Assembly (NCBI GenBank): GCA_900769075.1
Contig: CAAGFE010000019.1
Span: 1 to 28,859, forward strand
Length of the DNA: 28,859 nt
Source: Clostridia bacterium
GTDB taxonomy: Bacteria; Bacillota; Clostridia; Christensenellales; Aristaeellaceae
Direction of reading: 5' to 3'
Part shown: positions 23,739 to 28,859 of the stretch, piece after piece
Layout: each line of letters opens with the position of its first letter
How positions within the stretch are numbered: position 1 is the first letter of the stretch
Notes under the pieces: generated by a model
Database searches by the model: none
Seen by the model: the letters and a program-made list of their open reading frames with translations, nothing else
What the model was told of the DNA's origin: nothing
Program-made: the position numbers and the translations under genes

Positions 23739-24743
23739 TCACTCCTGCACAACCTCGCGGATCGCCTTCACCCGGCGCACCACATCCGCAAACTGCTCCG
23801 GTGTGAGGGACTGGGCGCCGTCACACAGGGCGTTCTTCGGGTCATTGTGCACCTCGATCATCAGGCCGTCCGCCCCGCAGGCGGTGGCTGCCATCGCCAT
23901 GGGCTTGACCAGCTTGGCCACGCCGGTGGCATGGCTGGGGTCAATCAGCACGGGCAGGTGGGTTTTCTCCTTCAGCACCGGCACACTGGAGAGATCCAGG
24001 GTGTTGCGGGTGGCGGTTTCGTAGGTGCGGATGCCGCGCTCACACAGGATGACCCGGTCGTTGCCGCCAGCCATGATGTACTCGGCGGACATCAGCCACT
24101 CCTGGATCGTATTCGCCAATCCGCGCTTGAGCAGGATGGGCTTGTTTGTACGGCCCAGCACTTTCAGCAGCTCAAAATTCTGCATGTTGCGCGCGCCGAC
24201 CTGGATCACGTCCACGTCGTCGAACAGGTCAAGATGGGCCGCGTCCATGATTTCGGTGACGATGGGCAGCCCGGTTTCCTGCTTTGCCAGCTTCAGCAGA
24301 CGCAGGCCGTCCTCATGCAGGCCCTGGAAGGCATAGGGCGACGTCCGGGGCTTGAACGCACCGCCGCGCAAAAGCGTTGCGCCGGCTGCCTTGACAGCCT
24401 TCGCCACGGTGATGATCTGCTCCTCCGTCTCCACGCTGCAGGGACCGGCGATGATCTGGAACGTGCCGCCGCCGACAGGAACGCCGCTGCAATCAATGAC
24501 CGAATCCTCCGGGTGGAACTTGCGGTTCGCCTTCTTGTAGGGCTCCTGCACCCGGCGGACAGCCTCCACCGCGTCCAGGGAAGCGATCAGATCCGCGTCC
24601 ACGCGGGTGGTATCGCCCACCAGCCCCAGGATGGTCGAGTGGTCACCCTTGGACTCGTCAATGCGCAGTCCGAGGTTCATCAGGAACGTTTTCAGCTTGT
24701 CAATCTGCTCCTGCTTGGCCTGATCCTTCAAAATCACAATCAT
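23739..24743 (-). CDS. aroF: 3-deoxy-7-phosphoheptulonate (DAHP) synthase, type I-beta
   Basis: A 334-residue cytosolic enzyme that condenses phosphoenolpyruvate and erythrose-4-phosphate, the first step of the shikimate pathway to Phe, Tyr and Trp. Residues 1 to about 70 form a ferredoxin-like regulatory domain (MIVILKDQAKQEQIDKLKTF) of the kind that gives Phe/Tyr feedback in Thermotoga DAHP synthase. The barrel follows: AGPCSVE, RGGAFKPRTSPYAFQG, GARNMQN, LLKRGL, ICERGIRTYE and PVLIDPSHATG carry the PEP-, metal- and E4P-binding residues. ATG 24743 is chosen for GGAGGT 8 bases upstream and because the longer in-frame ORF would start inside the attenuator. Its expression is predicted to depend on the leader-peptide attenuator just upstream. 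Confidence 0.95.
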   Translation of the reverse strand: MIVILKDQAKQEQIDKLKTFLMNLGLRIDESKGDHSTILGLVGDTTRVDADLIASLDAVEAVRRVQEPYKKANRKFHPEDSVIDCSGVPVGGGTFQIIAGPCSVETEEQIITVAKAVKAAGATLLRGGAFKPRTSPYAFQGLHEDGLRLLKLAKQETGLPIVTEIMDAAHLDLFDDVDVIQVGARNMQNFELLKVLGRTNKPILLKRGLANTIQEWLMSAEYIMAGGNDRVILCERGIRTYETATRNTLDLSSVPVLKEKTHLPVLIDPSHATGVAKLVKPMAMAATACGADGLMIEVHNDPKNALCDGAQSLTPEQFADVVRRVKAIREVVQE

Positions 24744-24776
24744 GGGATGCACCTCCGTCATTCTGTTCTGCCATAC

Positions 24777-24813
24777 AAAAACGCCCTGCCAGCCATTCGG
24801 GCCATGCAGGGCG
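24777..24813 (-). terminator. Attenuator terminator upstream of DAHP synthase
   Basis: On the minus-strand RNA, CGCCCUGC (24806-24813) pairs with GCAGGGCG (24782-24789), followed by UUUUUGU. It lies within the leader, 34 bases before the DAHP synthase start codon. Confidence 0.88.
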
Positions 24814-24848
24814 ATTCGGGATTCTCCGCGCAAAAATCACGCCCTGCC
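24806..24848 (-). promoter_or_regulatory. Antiterminator alternative helix of the aro attenuator
   Basis: The segment GGCAGGGCG (24840-24848, overlapping the last leader codons) can pair with CGCCCUGC (24806-24813). The plus-strand 10-mer ACGCCCTGCC occurs identically at 24781-24790 and 24839-24848, so the two copies compete for the same partner, and the two structures exclude each other. Confidence 0.82.
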
Positions 24849-24899
24849 GATATCAAACAGTGCGAAATAATAATACTTGCTGTCCATGCAGTTCAGCAT
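24837..24899 (-). CDS. Aromatic amino-acid leader peptide (attenuator)
   Basis: A 20-residue reading frame with ATG at 24897-24899 and TGA at 24837-24839, preceded by GGAGGAGG (24909-24916) at 9 bases. The peptide contains Lys-Tyr-Tyr-Tyr-Phe-Ala-Leu-Phe: three consecutive TAT codons (24867-24875), then Phe codons at 12 and 15. A ribosome stalled on the Tyr/Phe run for lack of charged tRNA leaves the downstream segment at 24840-24848 free to form the antiterminator. A ribosome that reaches the stop codon covers it and the terminator forms. The logic is that of classical trp/phe attenuation, inferred here from sequence. The frame was too short for ordinary gene finders. Confidence 0.85.
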   Translation of the reverse strand: MLNCMDSKYYYFALFDIGRA

Positions 24900-24929
24900 G
24901 CTGCGCGTCCTCCTCCAGTTGATGGTTCC

Positions 24930-24958
24930 ATCATACACCTTTCGCCAGGATTTTGCAA
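24930..24958 (-). promoter_or_regulatory. Promoter of the leader peptide-aroF unit
   Basis: On the minus strand -35 TTGCAA (24953-24958), 17-base spacer, -10 TATGAT (24930-24935), about 31 bases before the leader ATG. It begins 26 bases after the sigH stop codon. Confidence 0.8.
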
Positions 24959-24983
24959 GGGGAAAATCTGTTTTTCCGCTGTA

Positions 24984-25697
24984 TCACTCGTCGGCGGAAT
25001 CCTCCAGATACTTTTCCAGCTTGCGCTTGACGCGCTGGAGCGCATTGTCGATGGACTTGACATGGCGGCCCAGCATATCCGCGATTTCCTGATAGCTCTT
25101 GCCGTCCAGATAGGCCGCGAGCACTTCCTGCTCCAGGCTGGAAAGCACCTCGTCGATCTTCTGATGGATCCCGCGCAGATCCTCCTGGGAAATGAGCAGC
25201 TCCTCCGGATTGGCGCTGTGCCCTTCGGCGCAGACATCCAGCAGCGTCCGGTCACTTTCCTCATCGTAGAGGGGCTTGTTCAGGGATACATAGCTGTTCA
25301 GAGGAATGTGTTTCTGGCGCGTTGCGGTTTTGATGGCAGTGATGATCTGCCGTGTGATGCACAGTTCAGCAAAGGCCCGGAAGGAGGACAGCTTCTCCGG
25401 GCGAAAATCGCGGATGGCCTTGTACAGGCCGATCATGCCCTCCTGCACAATGTCCTCATGGTCGGCGCCGATGAGAAAGTAGCTGCGAGCTTTGGAGCGC
25501 ACAAAATTCTTGTACTTGTTCAGCAAATACTCCACCGCCACCGAATCGCCGGTACGGCACAGCGCAACGACCTCCTCGTCGGCCATGTCCGCATAGTCTG
25601 CGGTCGTTTCCGGCACGGCAGATGGCGCAGCGGCCGTTTTCTCCCCTGCTTCCCGGTTCAGGTCGATGCTATCCATACGCTCTTCCATGTCGATCAT
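24984..25697 (-). CDS. sigH: RNA polymerase sporulation/stationary-phase sigma factor SigH
   Basis: A 237-residue sigma-70 family protein that in Firmicutes drives early sporulation and competence genes. Region 2 contains EYLLNKYKNFVRSKARSYFLIGADHEDIVQEGMIGLYKAIRDFRPEK (about residues 57-101) and SSFRAFAELCITRQIITAIKTATRQKHIPLN, both near-signature for SigH. Region 4 is SYQEIADMLGRHVKSIDNALQRVKRKL. The acidic Ala/Thr-rich stretch before residue 40 is longer than in Bacillus. Start choice is weak: ATG 25697, 25688 and 25676 are all in frame; AGCAGG gives the best spacing for 25688. It is 14 bases from the yacP-like gene in the usual order. Instead of rpmG-secE-nusG, a DAHP synthase gene follows. 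Confidence 0.94.
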   Translation of the reverse strand: MIDMEERMDSIDLNREAGEKTAAAPSAVPETTADYADMADEEVVALCRTGDSVAVEYLLNKYKNFVRSKARSYFLIGADHEDIVQEGMIGLYKAIRDFRPEKLSSFRAFAELCITRQIITAIKTATRQKHIPLNSYVSLNKPLYDEESDRTLLDVCAEGHSANPEELLISQEDLRGIHQKIDEVLSSLEQEVLAAYLDGKSYQEIADMLGRHVKSIDNALQRVKRKLEKYLEDSADE

Positions 25698-25711
25698 CCT
25701 GCTTTGTGTGT

Positions 25712-26221
25712 TTATTGTCCCCTGCGGAGCTTCTCCAGCGCTTCCTGCACGTCCTTGGGCAAGCGCGACGCAAGGGATGAACGGGTCACCGTCCGGGGGC
25801 TGGCATGGGCGTCGAAGCCCGCCTGACGCATCTGGCGCAGCTCCCGCAGCAGCTCCCGTGCCGTCATGCGGGTGGCGCCGGAGCCAAGCACCATGGCCTG
25901 CTCCGCGCCGTCGCTGGTGGCCACCCGGGCCTGACGGTACCTGGGCATCTGCGCGACCAGGCGCTCGATGTAGGAATCCGCCGTTTCGCCATGCTTGGTG
26001 AAAACGAGGGTGACATCGCCGTGGGTTTCCTCGGTGGTGAAGCGCTTGTCCGACTGGTAGCCGTCAAACACCAGCACCACTTCCTCGCCGGTATAGCCGC
26101 TGTAATCCATCAGCAGATGCTGCAGACGGTCGCGGGCTTCATCCATCGTCCAGCCTTGCTTTTCCGCTTCCCTCCACGCGCCGATGACATTGTAGCCATC
26201 GACGATCAGCAGCGCCTTCAT
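25712..26221 (-). CDS. yacP: NYN-domain ribonuclease, YacP/Rae1-like
   Basis: A 169-residue PIN-like NYN protein. The N-terminal VDGYNVIGAW holds the catalytic Asp and Asn, VVLVFDGY gives a second acidic site, and VATSDGAEQAMVLGSGA supplies the third. The Bacillus homologue Rae1 cleaves mRNA in the ribosomal A site, so a role in translation-linked mRNA decay is likely. Its ATG overlaps the rlmB stop by four bases (ATGA) and it sits between rlmB and sigH as in Bacillus. Domain identity is firm; the exact substrate is inferred. Confidence 0.92.
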   Translation of the reverse strand: MKALLIVDGYNVIGAWREAEKQGWTMDEARDRLQHLLMDYSGYTGEEVVLVFDGYQSDKRFTTEETHGDVTLVFTKHGETADSYIERLVAQMPRYRQARVATSDGAEQAMVLGSGATRMTARELLRELRQMRQAGFDAHASPRTVTRSSLASRLPKDVQEALEKLRRGQ

Positions 26222-27363
26222 GCCTTGCGGGAGGAAAGCACGCGGTACATCATCACACCCGCCGCCACAGAGGCATTCAGGCTGTCGATATGGCCCGCCA
26301 TGGGCAGGGCAACCTTCTGGTCACAGCGGTCGGCCACCAGACGGCTCACGCCCGCACCCTCGCTGCCGACCACCAGGGCCACGCCGCCCTTGAAGTCCAC
26401 ATCCTCATAGTCCACACCGTCCATATCCAGGGCGTAGGTCCATATGTGATGTTCCTTCAGCTCCTCGATGGTCCGGCTCAGGTTGGTCACGCGGGCTACC
26501 TTCATGTGTTCCACCGCACCGGCAGAAGCCTTCACGGCGGCGGGCGTCAGCCCCACGCTGCGGCGCTCGGGAACGATGACGCCATGGGCGCCCACGCATT
26601 CGGCGGAGCGGATGATCGCGCCCAGGTTATGGGGATCGGTCACGCCGTCCAGCAGGATCAGGAAGGGATCCTCCTGCTTGCTGGCGGCATCCTCCAGCAT
26701 GGCCTCCACCGTGGAATACTGGTAGGCAGACGCAAAGGCGATCAGGCCCTGATGATGATGGGCCAGCTCGTCCAGGCGGGCCTTTTCGACCTCCTGCACG
26801 ACAATATGGGCCTCGCGGGCCATCTGAACGATTTCCCGGGCAGAGCCGGACAGCTCGCCCTTGAGCACCAGCAGCTTCTCAATGTCACGGCCCGCACGGA
26901 GCGCCTCGCGGATGGGATTGCGGCCCGCCAGCAAATTCTCATTCACCATAGTTTCCATCACTTCCAGCGCGGAGGGCGCGGGCGCTGCGGGACGGTACTC
27001 CGCGTCGCGGTAGCTGGGCGCGGGCTTGGGAGCGGCCTGCTTGAAATCGCGGCGATCGTCCTTTCGGAAATCGCGTCGGTCGTCCTTGCGGTCAAAGCGG
27101 TTGTCCCGATTGTCCCGCTGATAGGGCTTGCGGTCGCCGAAGGAACGATCCTCCCGTTTTCCATAGGAACGATCATTGTCCCGCTGATAGGGCTTGCGGT
27201 CGCCGTAGGGACGATCCTCACGCTTGCCGAAGGAGCGTTCCTCCTCGCGCTTGGGACCGAAGCGGCGTGCGCCGGAGTACTGACTGCCTTCGTCGGCCCA
27301 GGAGCCGGCGGCGTGATCCTTCTTCTGAGGCTTGCGGCCCGGTACATCATTGTAGTATGCCAT
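26218..27363 (-). CDS. rlmB: 23S rRNA (guanosine-2'-O-)-methyltransferase RlmB with repetitive N-terminal extension
   Basis: A 381-residue SpoU-family enzyme; RlmB methylates the ribose of G2251 (E. coli numbering) using S-adenosylmethionine. The core is residues about 140-381: substrate-binding NLLAGRNPIREALRAG, then the SPOUT motifs TDPHNLGAIIRSAECVGAHGVI, ALVVGSEGAGVSRL and MAGHIDSLNASVAAGV. Usual homologues have about 245 residues. The first 135 residues here are a hydrophilic, Arg/Asp/Lys/Tyr-rich tail with repeats of the form KREDR-x-x-GDRKPYQRDN, probably disordered and RNA-binding. The start ATG 27363 has GAGGAG 10 bases upstream and is 21 bases after thyX. Confidence 0.93.
   Translation of the reverse strand: MAYYNDVPGRKPQKKDHAAGSWADEGSQYSGARRFGPKREEERSFGKREDRPYGDRKPYQRDNDRSYGKREDRSFGDRKPYQRDNRDNRFDRKDDRRDFRKDDRRDFKQAAPKPAPSYRDAEYRPAAPAPSALEVMETMVNENLLAGRNPIREALRAGRDIEKLLVLKGELSGSAREIVQMAREAHIVVQEVEKARLDELAHHHQGLIAFASAYQYSTVEAMLEDAASKQEDPFLILLDGVTDPHNLGAIIRSAECVGAHGVIVPERRSVGLTPAAVKASAGAVEHMKVARVTNLSRTIEELKEHHIWTYALDMDGVDYEDVDFKGGVALVVGSEGAGVSRLVADRCDQKVALPMAGHIDSLNASVAAGVMMYRVLSSRKA
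27111..27242 (-). repeat. 66-bp in-frame tandem repeat within rlmB
   Basis: Two copies of a 66-base unit encode 22 residues each; the 29-base block beginning TGTCCCGCTGATAGGGCTTG is identical at 27111-27139 and 27177-27205. The unit length is a multiple of three, so copy-number change would keep rlmB in frame. Confidence 0.8.
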
Positions 27364-27384
27364 GCTGATGATTCTCCTCTATCC

Positions 27385-28119
27385 TCACTGTTCGTCGTTG
27401 TTGCGCAATGTGTCCAACCATGCCTTGCGCTGAGCGCGGATCTCAACCATCCTGCCGCAGGTTTTCTCCCCTTCCGGGCAGGCGCCGCGCAGACATCCGG
27501 GGCCCGCATCCGCAAAGAGCGCGGGCGCAACCTCCATGCACAGGCGGTGCATCTCCGTGGCCAGGGCGCGAATCTCCCACTGGGCGCGGGAGCACATGCG
27601 CAGGCTGAAGAAATGCCGCAGCTCCCGCACATTCATGGTGACCATCATGCGGGTTTCGCATGCACCGGGAAGCACAAAGCGTGCATCCTCATTGCCGCCT
27701 TCGCCCGTGCCAAGCTTCTGCTGCCAGTCGGTATACCACCGGTGGAGAGTATCCATCTGGCGTTCGTATTCTGCCACGGCTTCCGGCCCCAGGGCTTCGA
27801 TTTTCGGCGGAACGATGTACCCAAAGCCCTGCTCATAGCTGACATAGCGCTGGCTCTGCACGGAAAAGCTCGCCAGCCGGTGGCGGGTGATCTGGGCCAG
27901 CAGCACGCGGCTCACCCCTTCGATGCCGAAGGTGAAGGACGCATGCTCCAGCACGGAATCGTGGCCCATGCCCATGATCTTATGGACAAAGGCGGTCTGA
28001 TCCCTGGCTTCGACCCGTTCCAGCAGGTCATCCACCCGAGCCTTGGAGTAGCACAAGCGTGCACCAAGGGCAACGACCTCCTCCGGGCTCAGCGTATGGC
28101 GGATGAGCGCCACCTTCAT
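27385..28119 (-). CDS. thyX: FAD-dependent thymidylate synthase ThyX
   Basis: A 244-residue flavoenzyme that makes dTMP from dUMP using methylene-tetrahydrofolate and NADPH. The ThyX signature RHRLASFSVQSQRY (RHRxxSxxxxSQRY) is present, with HDSVLEHASFTF before it and NVRELRHFFSLRMCSRAQWEIR after it carrying the substrate Arg residues. ATG 28119 is selected: AGGAG is supplied by the end of mrnC and the start is one base after the mrnC stop, giving MKVALIRHTL as in the family. A Cys-rich tail (CLRGACPEGEKTCG) is seen, common in clostridial members. No thyA is in the window. Confidence 0.96.
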   Translation of the reverse strand: MKVALIRHTLSPEEVVALGARLCYSKARVDDLLERVEARDQTAFVHKIMGMGHDSVLEHASFTFGIEGVSRVLLAQITRHRLASFSVQSQRYVSYEQGFGYIVPPKIEALGPEAVAEYERQMDTLHRWYTDWQQKLGTGEGGNEDARFVLPGACETRMMVTMNVRELRHFFSLRMCSRAQWEIRALATEMHRLCMEVAPALFADAGPGCLRGACPEGEKTCGRMVEIRAQRKAWLDTLRNNDEQ

Positions 28120-28120
28120 T

Positions 28121-28540
28121 TCACTCCTGGGCATTGACCGTTCCCTCCTGACTATGCTTGAACAATTCGAGCAGCCGTTCCTCCTGCCCGGTCAGGTACA
28201 GATACCCGATCAGGGCTTCCAGCGCGGTGGCGGCGCGGTAATCCGCCGCATCCTGATTCTTCGGCGCGGCATGATGCGCGTGGGCATTGCGTCCCCGGCG
28301 GGCAATGTCGGCCTCGGGCGCCGTCAGCAGCGCTTCGATGCGCCGCAGGGCTTCCGCCTGGGCACGGGCATTGACGCAGGCCACCGCGTCCTTATGAACA
28401 TGGCGGGCACTGCGGCCTTTATAGATGATCCGGCTGCGGACAAGCAGCTCCCACACGCTGTCGCCGACATAGGCCAGCTGGAGCGGGTTGAGCATCCGCG
28501 CGCGGACTTCCTCCATCGGCGCTGACTCACGAAGGGTCAA
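28121..28540 (-). CDS. mrnC: Mini-ribonuclease III MrnC
   Basis: A 139-residue RNase III-type nuclease without a dsRNA-binding domain; in Bacillus it matures 23S rRNA. LAYVGDSVWELLVRSR is the catalytic signature (Asp and Glu ligands), followed by ARRGRNAHAHHAAPKNQDAADYRAATALEALIGYLYL with the second Asp/Glu pair. I choose TTG 28540 because AAGGAGG is 7-8 bases upstream; it gives MTLRESAPMEEVRARMLNP and a normal length. The ORF can be extended to ATG 28636, but that codon lies upstream of the promoter and has no site, and the next ATG (28516) has no Shine-Dalgarno sequence. First gene of the mrnC-thyX-rlmB-yacP-sigH run. Confidence 0.92.
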   Translation of the reverse strand: MTLRESAPMEEVRARMLNPLQLAYVGDSVWELLVRSRIIYKGRSARHVHKDAVACVNARAQAEALRRIEALLTAPEADIARRGRNAHAHHAAPKNQDAADYRAATALEALIGYLYLTGQEERLLELFKHSQEGTVNAQE

Positions 28541-28604
28541 GCGATTCTCCTCCTTGCGGGAACGCGGTGATCCGGCTTTCCCGAGTGCATACGCATACGT
28601 TTTG

Positions 28605-28633
28605 ATTATACCACAAGCAGCCCGGTACGGCAA
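28605..28633 (-). promoter_or_regulatory. Promoter of the mrnC operon
   Basis: On the minus strand -35 TTGCCG (28628-28633), 17-base spacer, extended -10 TGGTATAAT (TATAAT at 28605-28610), about 65 bases before the TTG start. Confidence 0.8.
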
Positions 28634-28656
28634 CACTTTTTCCGCCTTTGGGGCAC

Positions 28657-28687
28657 AAAAAAGCCTTCAAGCGGCGCTTGAAGGCTT
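28657..28687 (-). terminator. Terminator of the tRNA-Lys transcript
   Basis: A 12-bp perfect stem AAGCCTTCAAGC (28661-28672) / GCTTGAAGGCTT (28676-28687), 3-base loop, followed on the minus strand by six U. The stem abuts the encoded CCA end of the first tRNA. Confidence 0.92.
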
Positions 28688-28763
28688 TGGTACACCATCA
28701 GGGACTCGAACCCTGGACACCCTGATTAAGAGTCAGGTGCTCTACCAACTGAGCTAATGGTGC
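28688..28763 (-). tRNA. tRNA-Lys (anticodon CUU), copy 2 in transcription order
   Basis: A 76-base tRNA including encoded CCA. The acceptor GCACCAT pairs with ATGGTGT (one G-U), the D arm is GCTCAGTTGGTAGAGC, the anticodon stem CCTGA/TCAGG holds loop CTCTTAA with anticodon CTT (Lys, AAG codon), and the T arm is CCAGG-GTTCGAGT-CCCTG. Transcribed with the neighbouring copy. Confidence 0.96.
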
Positions 28764-28781
28764 ATAGAAGATCCGGGTCAT

Positions 28782-28857
28782 TGGTACACCATCAGGGACT
28801 CGAACCCTGGACACCCTGATTAAGAGTCAGGTGCTCTACCAACTGAGCTAATGGTGC
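28782..28857 (-). tRNA. tRNA-Lys (anticodon CUU), copy 1
   Basis: The 76-base sequence is identical to the 28688-28763 copy, with anticodon CTT and encoded CCA, 18 bases upstream of it. Its promoter lies beyond the right edge. Confidence 0.96.
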
Positions 28858-28859
28858 AT

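Noticed and set aside
24744..24930. A T-box riboswitch upstream of the DAHP synthase gene
   Set aside because: No T-box consensus (AGGGTGGNACCGCG) or stem I motifs are present; the leader peptide and competing repeats explain the region better.
24961..24977. GGAAAA/TTTTCC hairpin after sigH as a terminator
   Set aside because: Only six A/T-rich pairs and no following U run, and it lies next to the aroF -35 box; too weak to call.
26290..28137. A 615-residue plus-strand open frame
   Set aside because: Covers parts of rlmB and thyX on the wrong strand; both real genes have clear signatures.
28488..28757. A plus-strand frame ending in GTRTLDTLIKSQVLYQLS
   Set aside because: This is the well-known false protein produced by reading a tRNA-Lys gene backwards.
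1..28859. CRISPR arrays, insertion sequences, phage or toxin-antitoxin genes
   Set aside because: No regularly spaced repeats, transposase or integrase motifs, or toxin pairs were seen; the only tandem repeats are in rlmB and the tRNA pair.

Overview
The window is chromosomal DNA from a GC-rich, low-lipopolysaccharide-type bacterium, most likely an uncultured gut or rumen member of the Clostridia (Bacillota). The evidence is a sporulation-type sigma-H gene in the classic Firmicutes order mrnC-thyX-rlmB-yacP-sigH, strong AGGAGG ribosome sites, CUT1 sugar transporters without a local ATPase, an ECF sigma/membrane partner pair and a multi-SH3b secreted protein. I cannot fix the genus from sequence alone.

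Layout. 1-180: two hairpin terminators. 181-861 (-): TetR regulator, divergent from sbcD-sbcC (1013-4941, +), the nuclease that trims DNA hairpins and ends. 5017-6560 (+): ECF sigma factor translationally coupled to a single-pass membrane protein, closed by a terminator. 6693-6832 holds a decayed sigma-like fragment, followed by a secreted protein with five SH3b repeats (6915-8144).

8255-23459 is the centre of the window: a probable beta-mannan utilisation locus. A secreted GH26 mannanase with a CBM35-like domain (22011-23459, +) is divergent from a tightly packed minus-strand operon. In transcription order the operon encodes a membrane-tethered carbohydrate-binding/solute-binding fusion, two CUT1 permeases (one with a PH/GRAM-like N-terminal module), an NHL-propeller/TPR protein, a YIP1-family membrane protein, a large membrane-anchored DUF5696-like protein, a second permease pair, and finally a second solute-binding protein with its own strong promoter and structured leader. 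The likely sequence of events is that mannanase cuts polymer outside the cell, the two binding proteins and permease pairs import oligosaccharides, and an unlinked shared MsmK-type ATPase powers uptake. The three accessory proteins have no established role and are the best candidates here for an undescribed surface system.

23460-24983 (-): a broken GNAT acetyltransferase remnant lies downstream of a DAHP synthase gene. The DAHP synthase gene is preceded by a well-formed ribosome-mediated attenuator: promoter, a 20-residue leader peptide with a Tyr-Tyr-Tyr-Phe run, and two identical 10-base segments competing for one complementary segment, the last forming a terminator. This is the strongest regulatory discovery in the window.

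24984-28540 (-): sigH, yacP-like NYN RNase, rlmB (with an unusual repetitive charged N-terminus), thyX and mrnC, apparently one operon driven from an extended -10 promoter at 28605-28633. 28657-28857 (-): two identical tRNA-Lys(CUU) genes with an abutting terminator.
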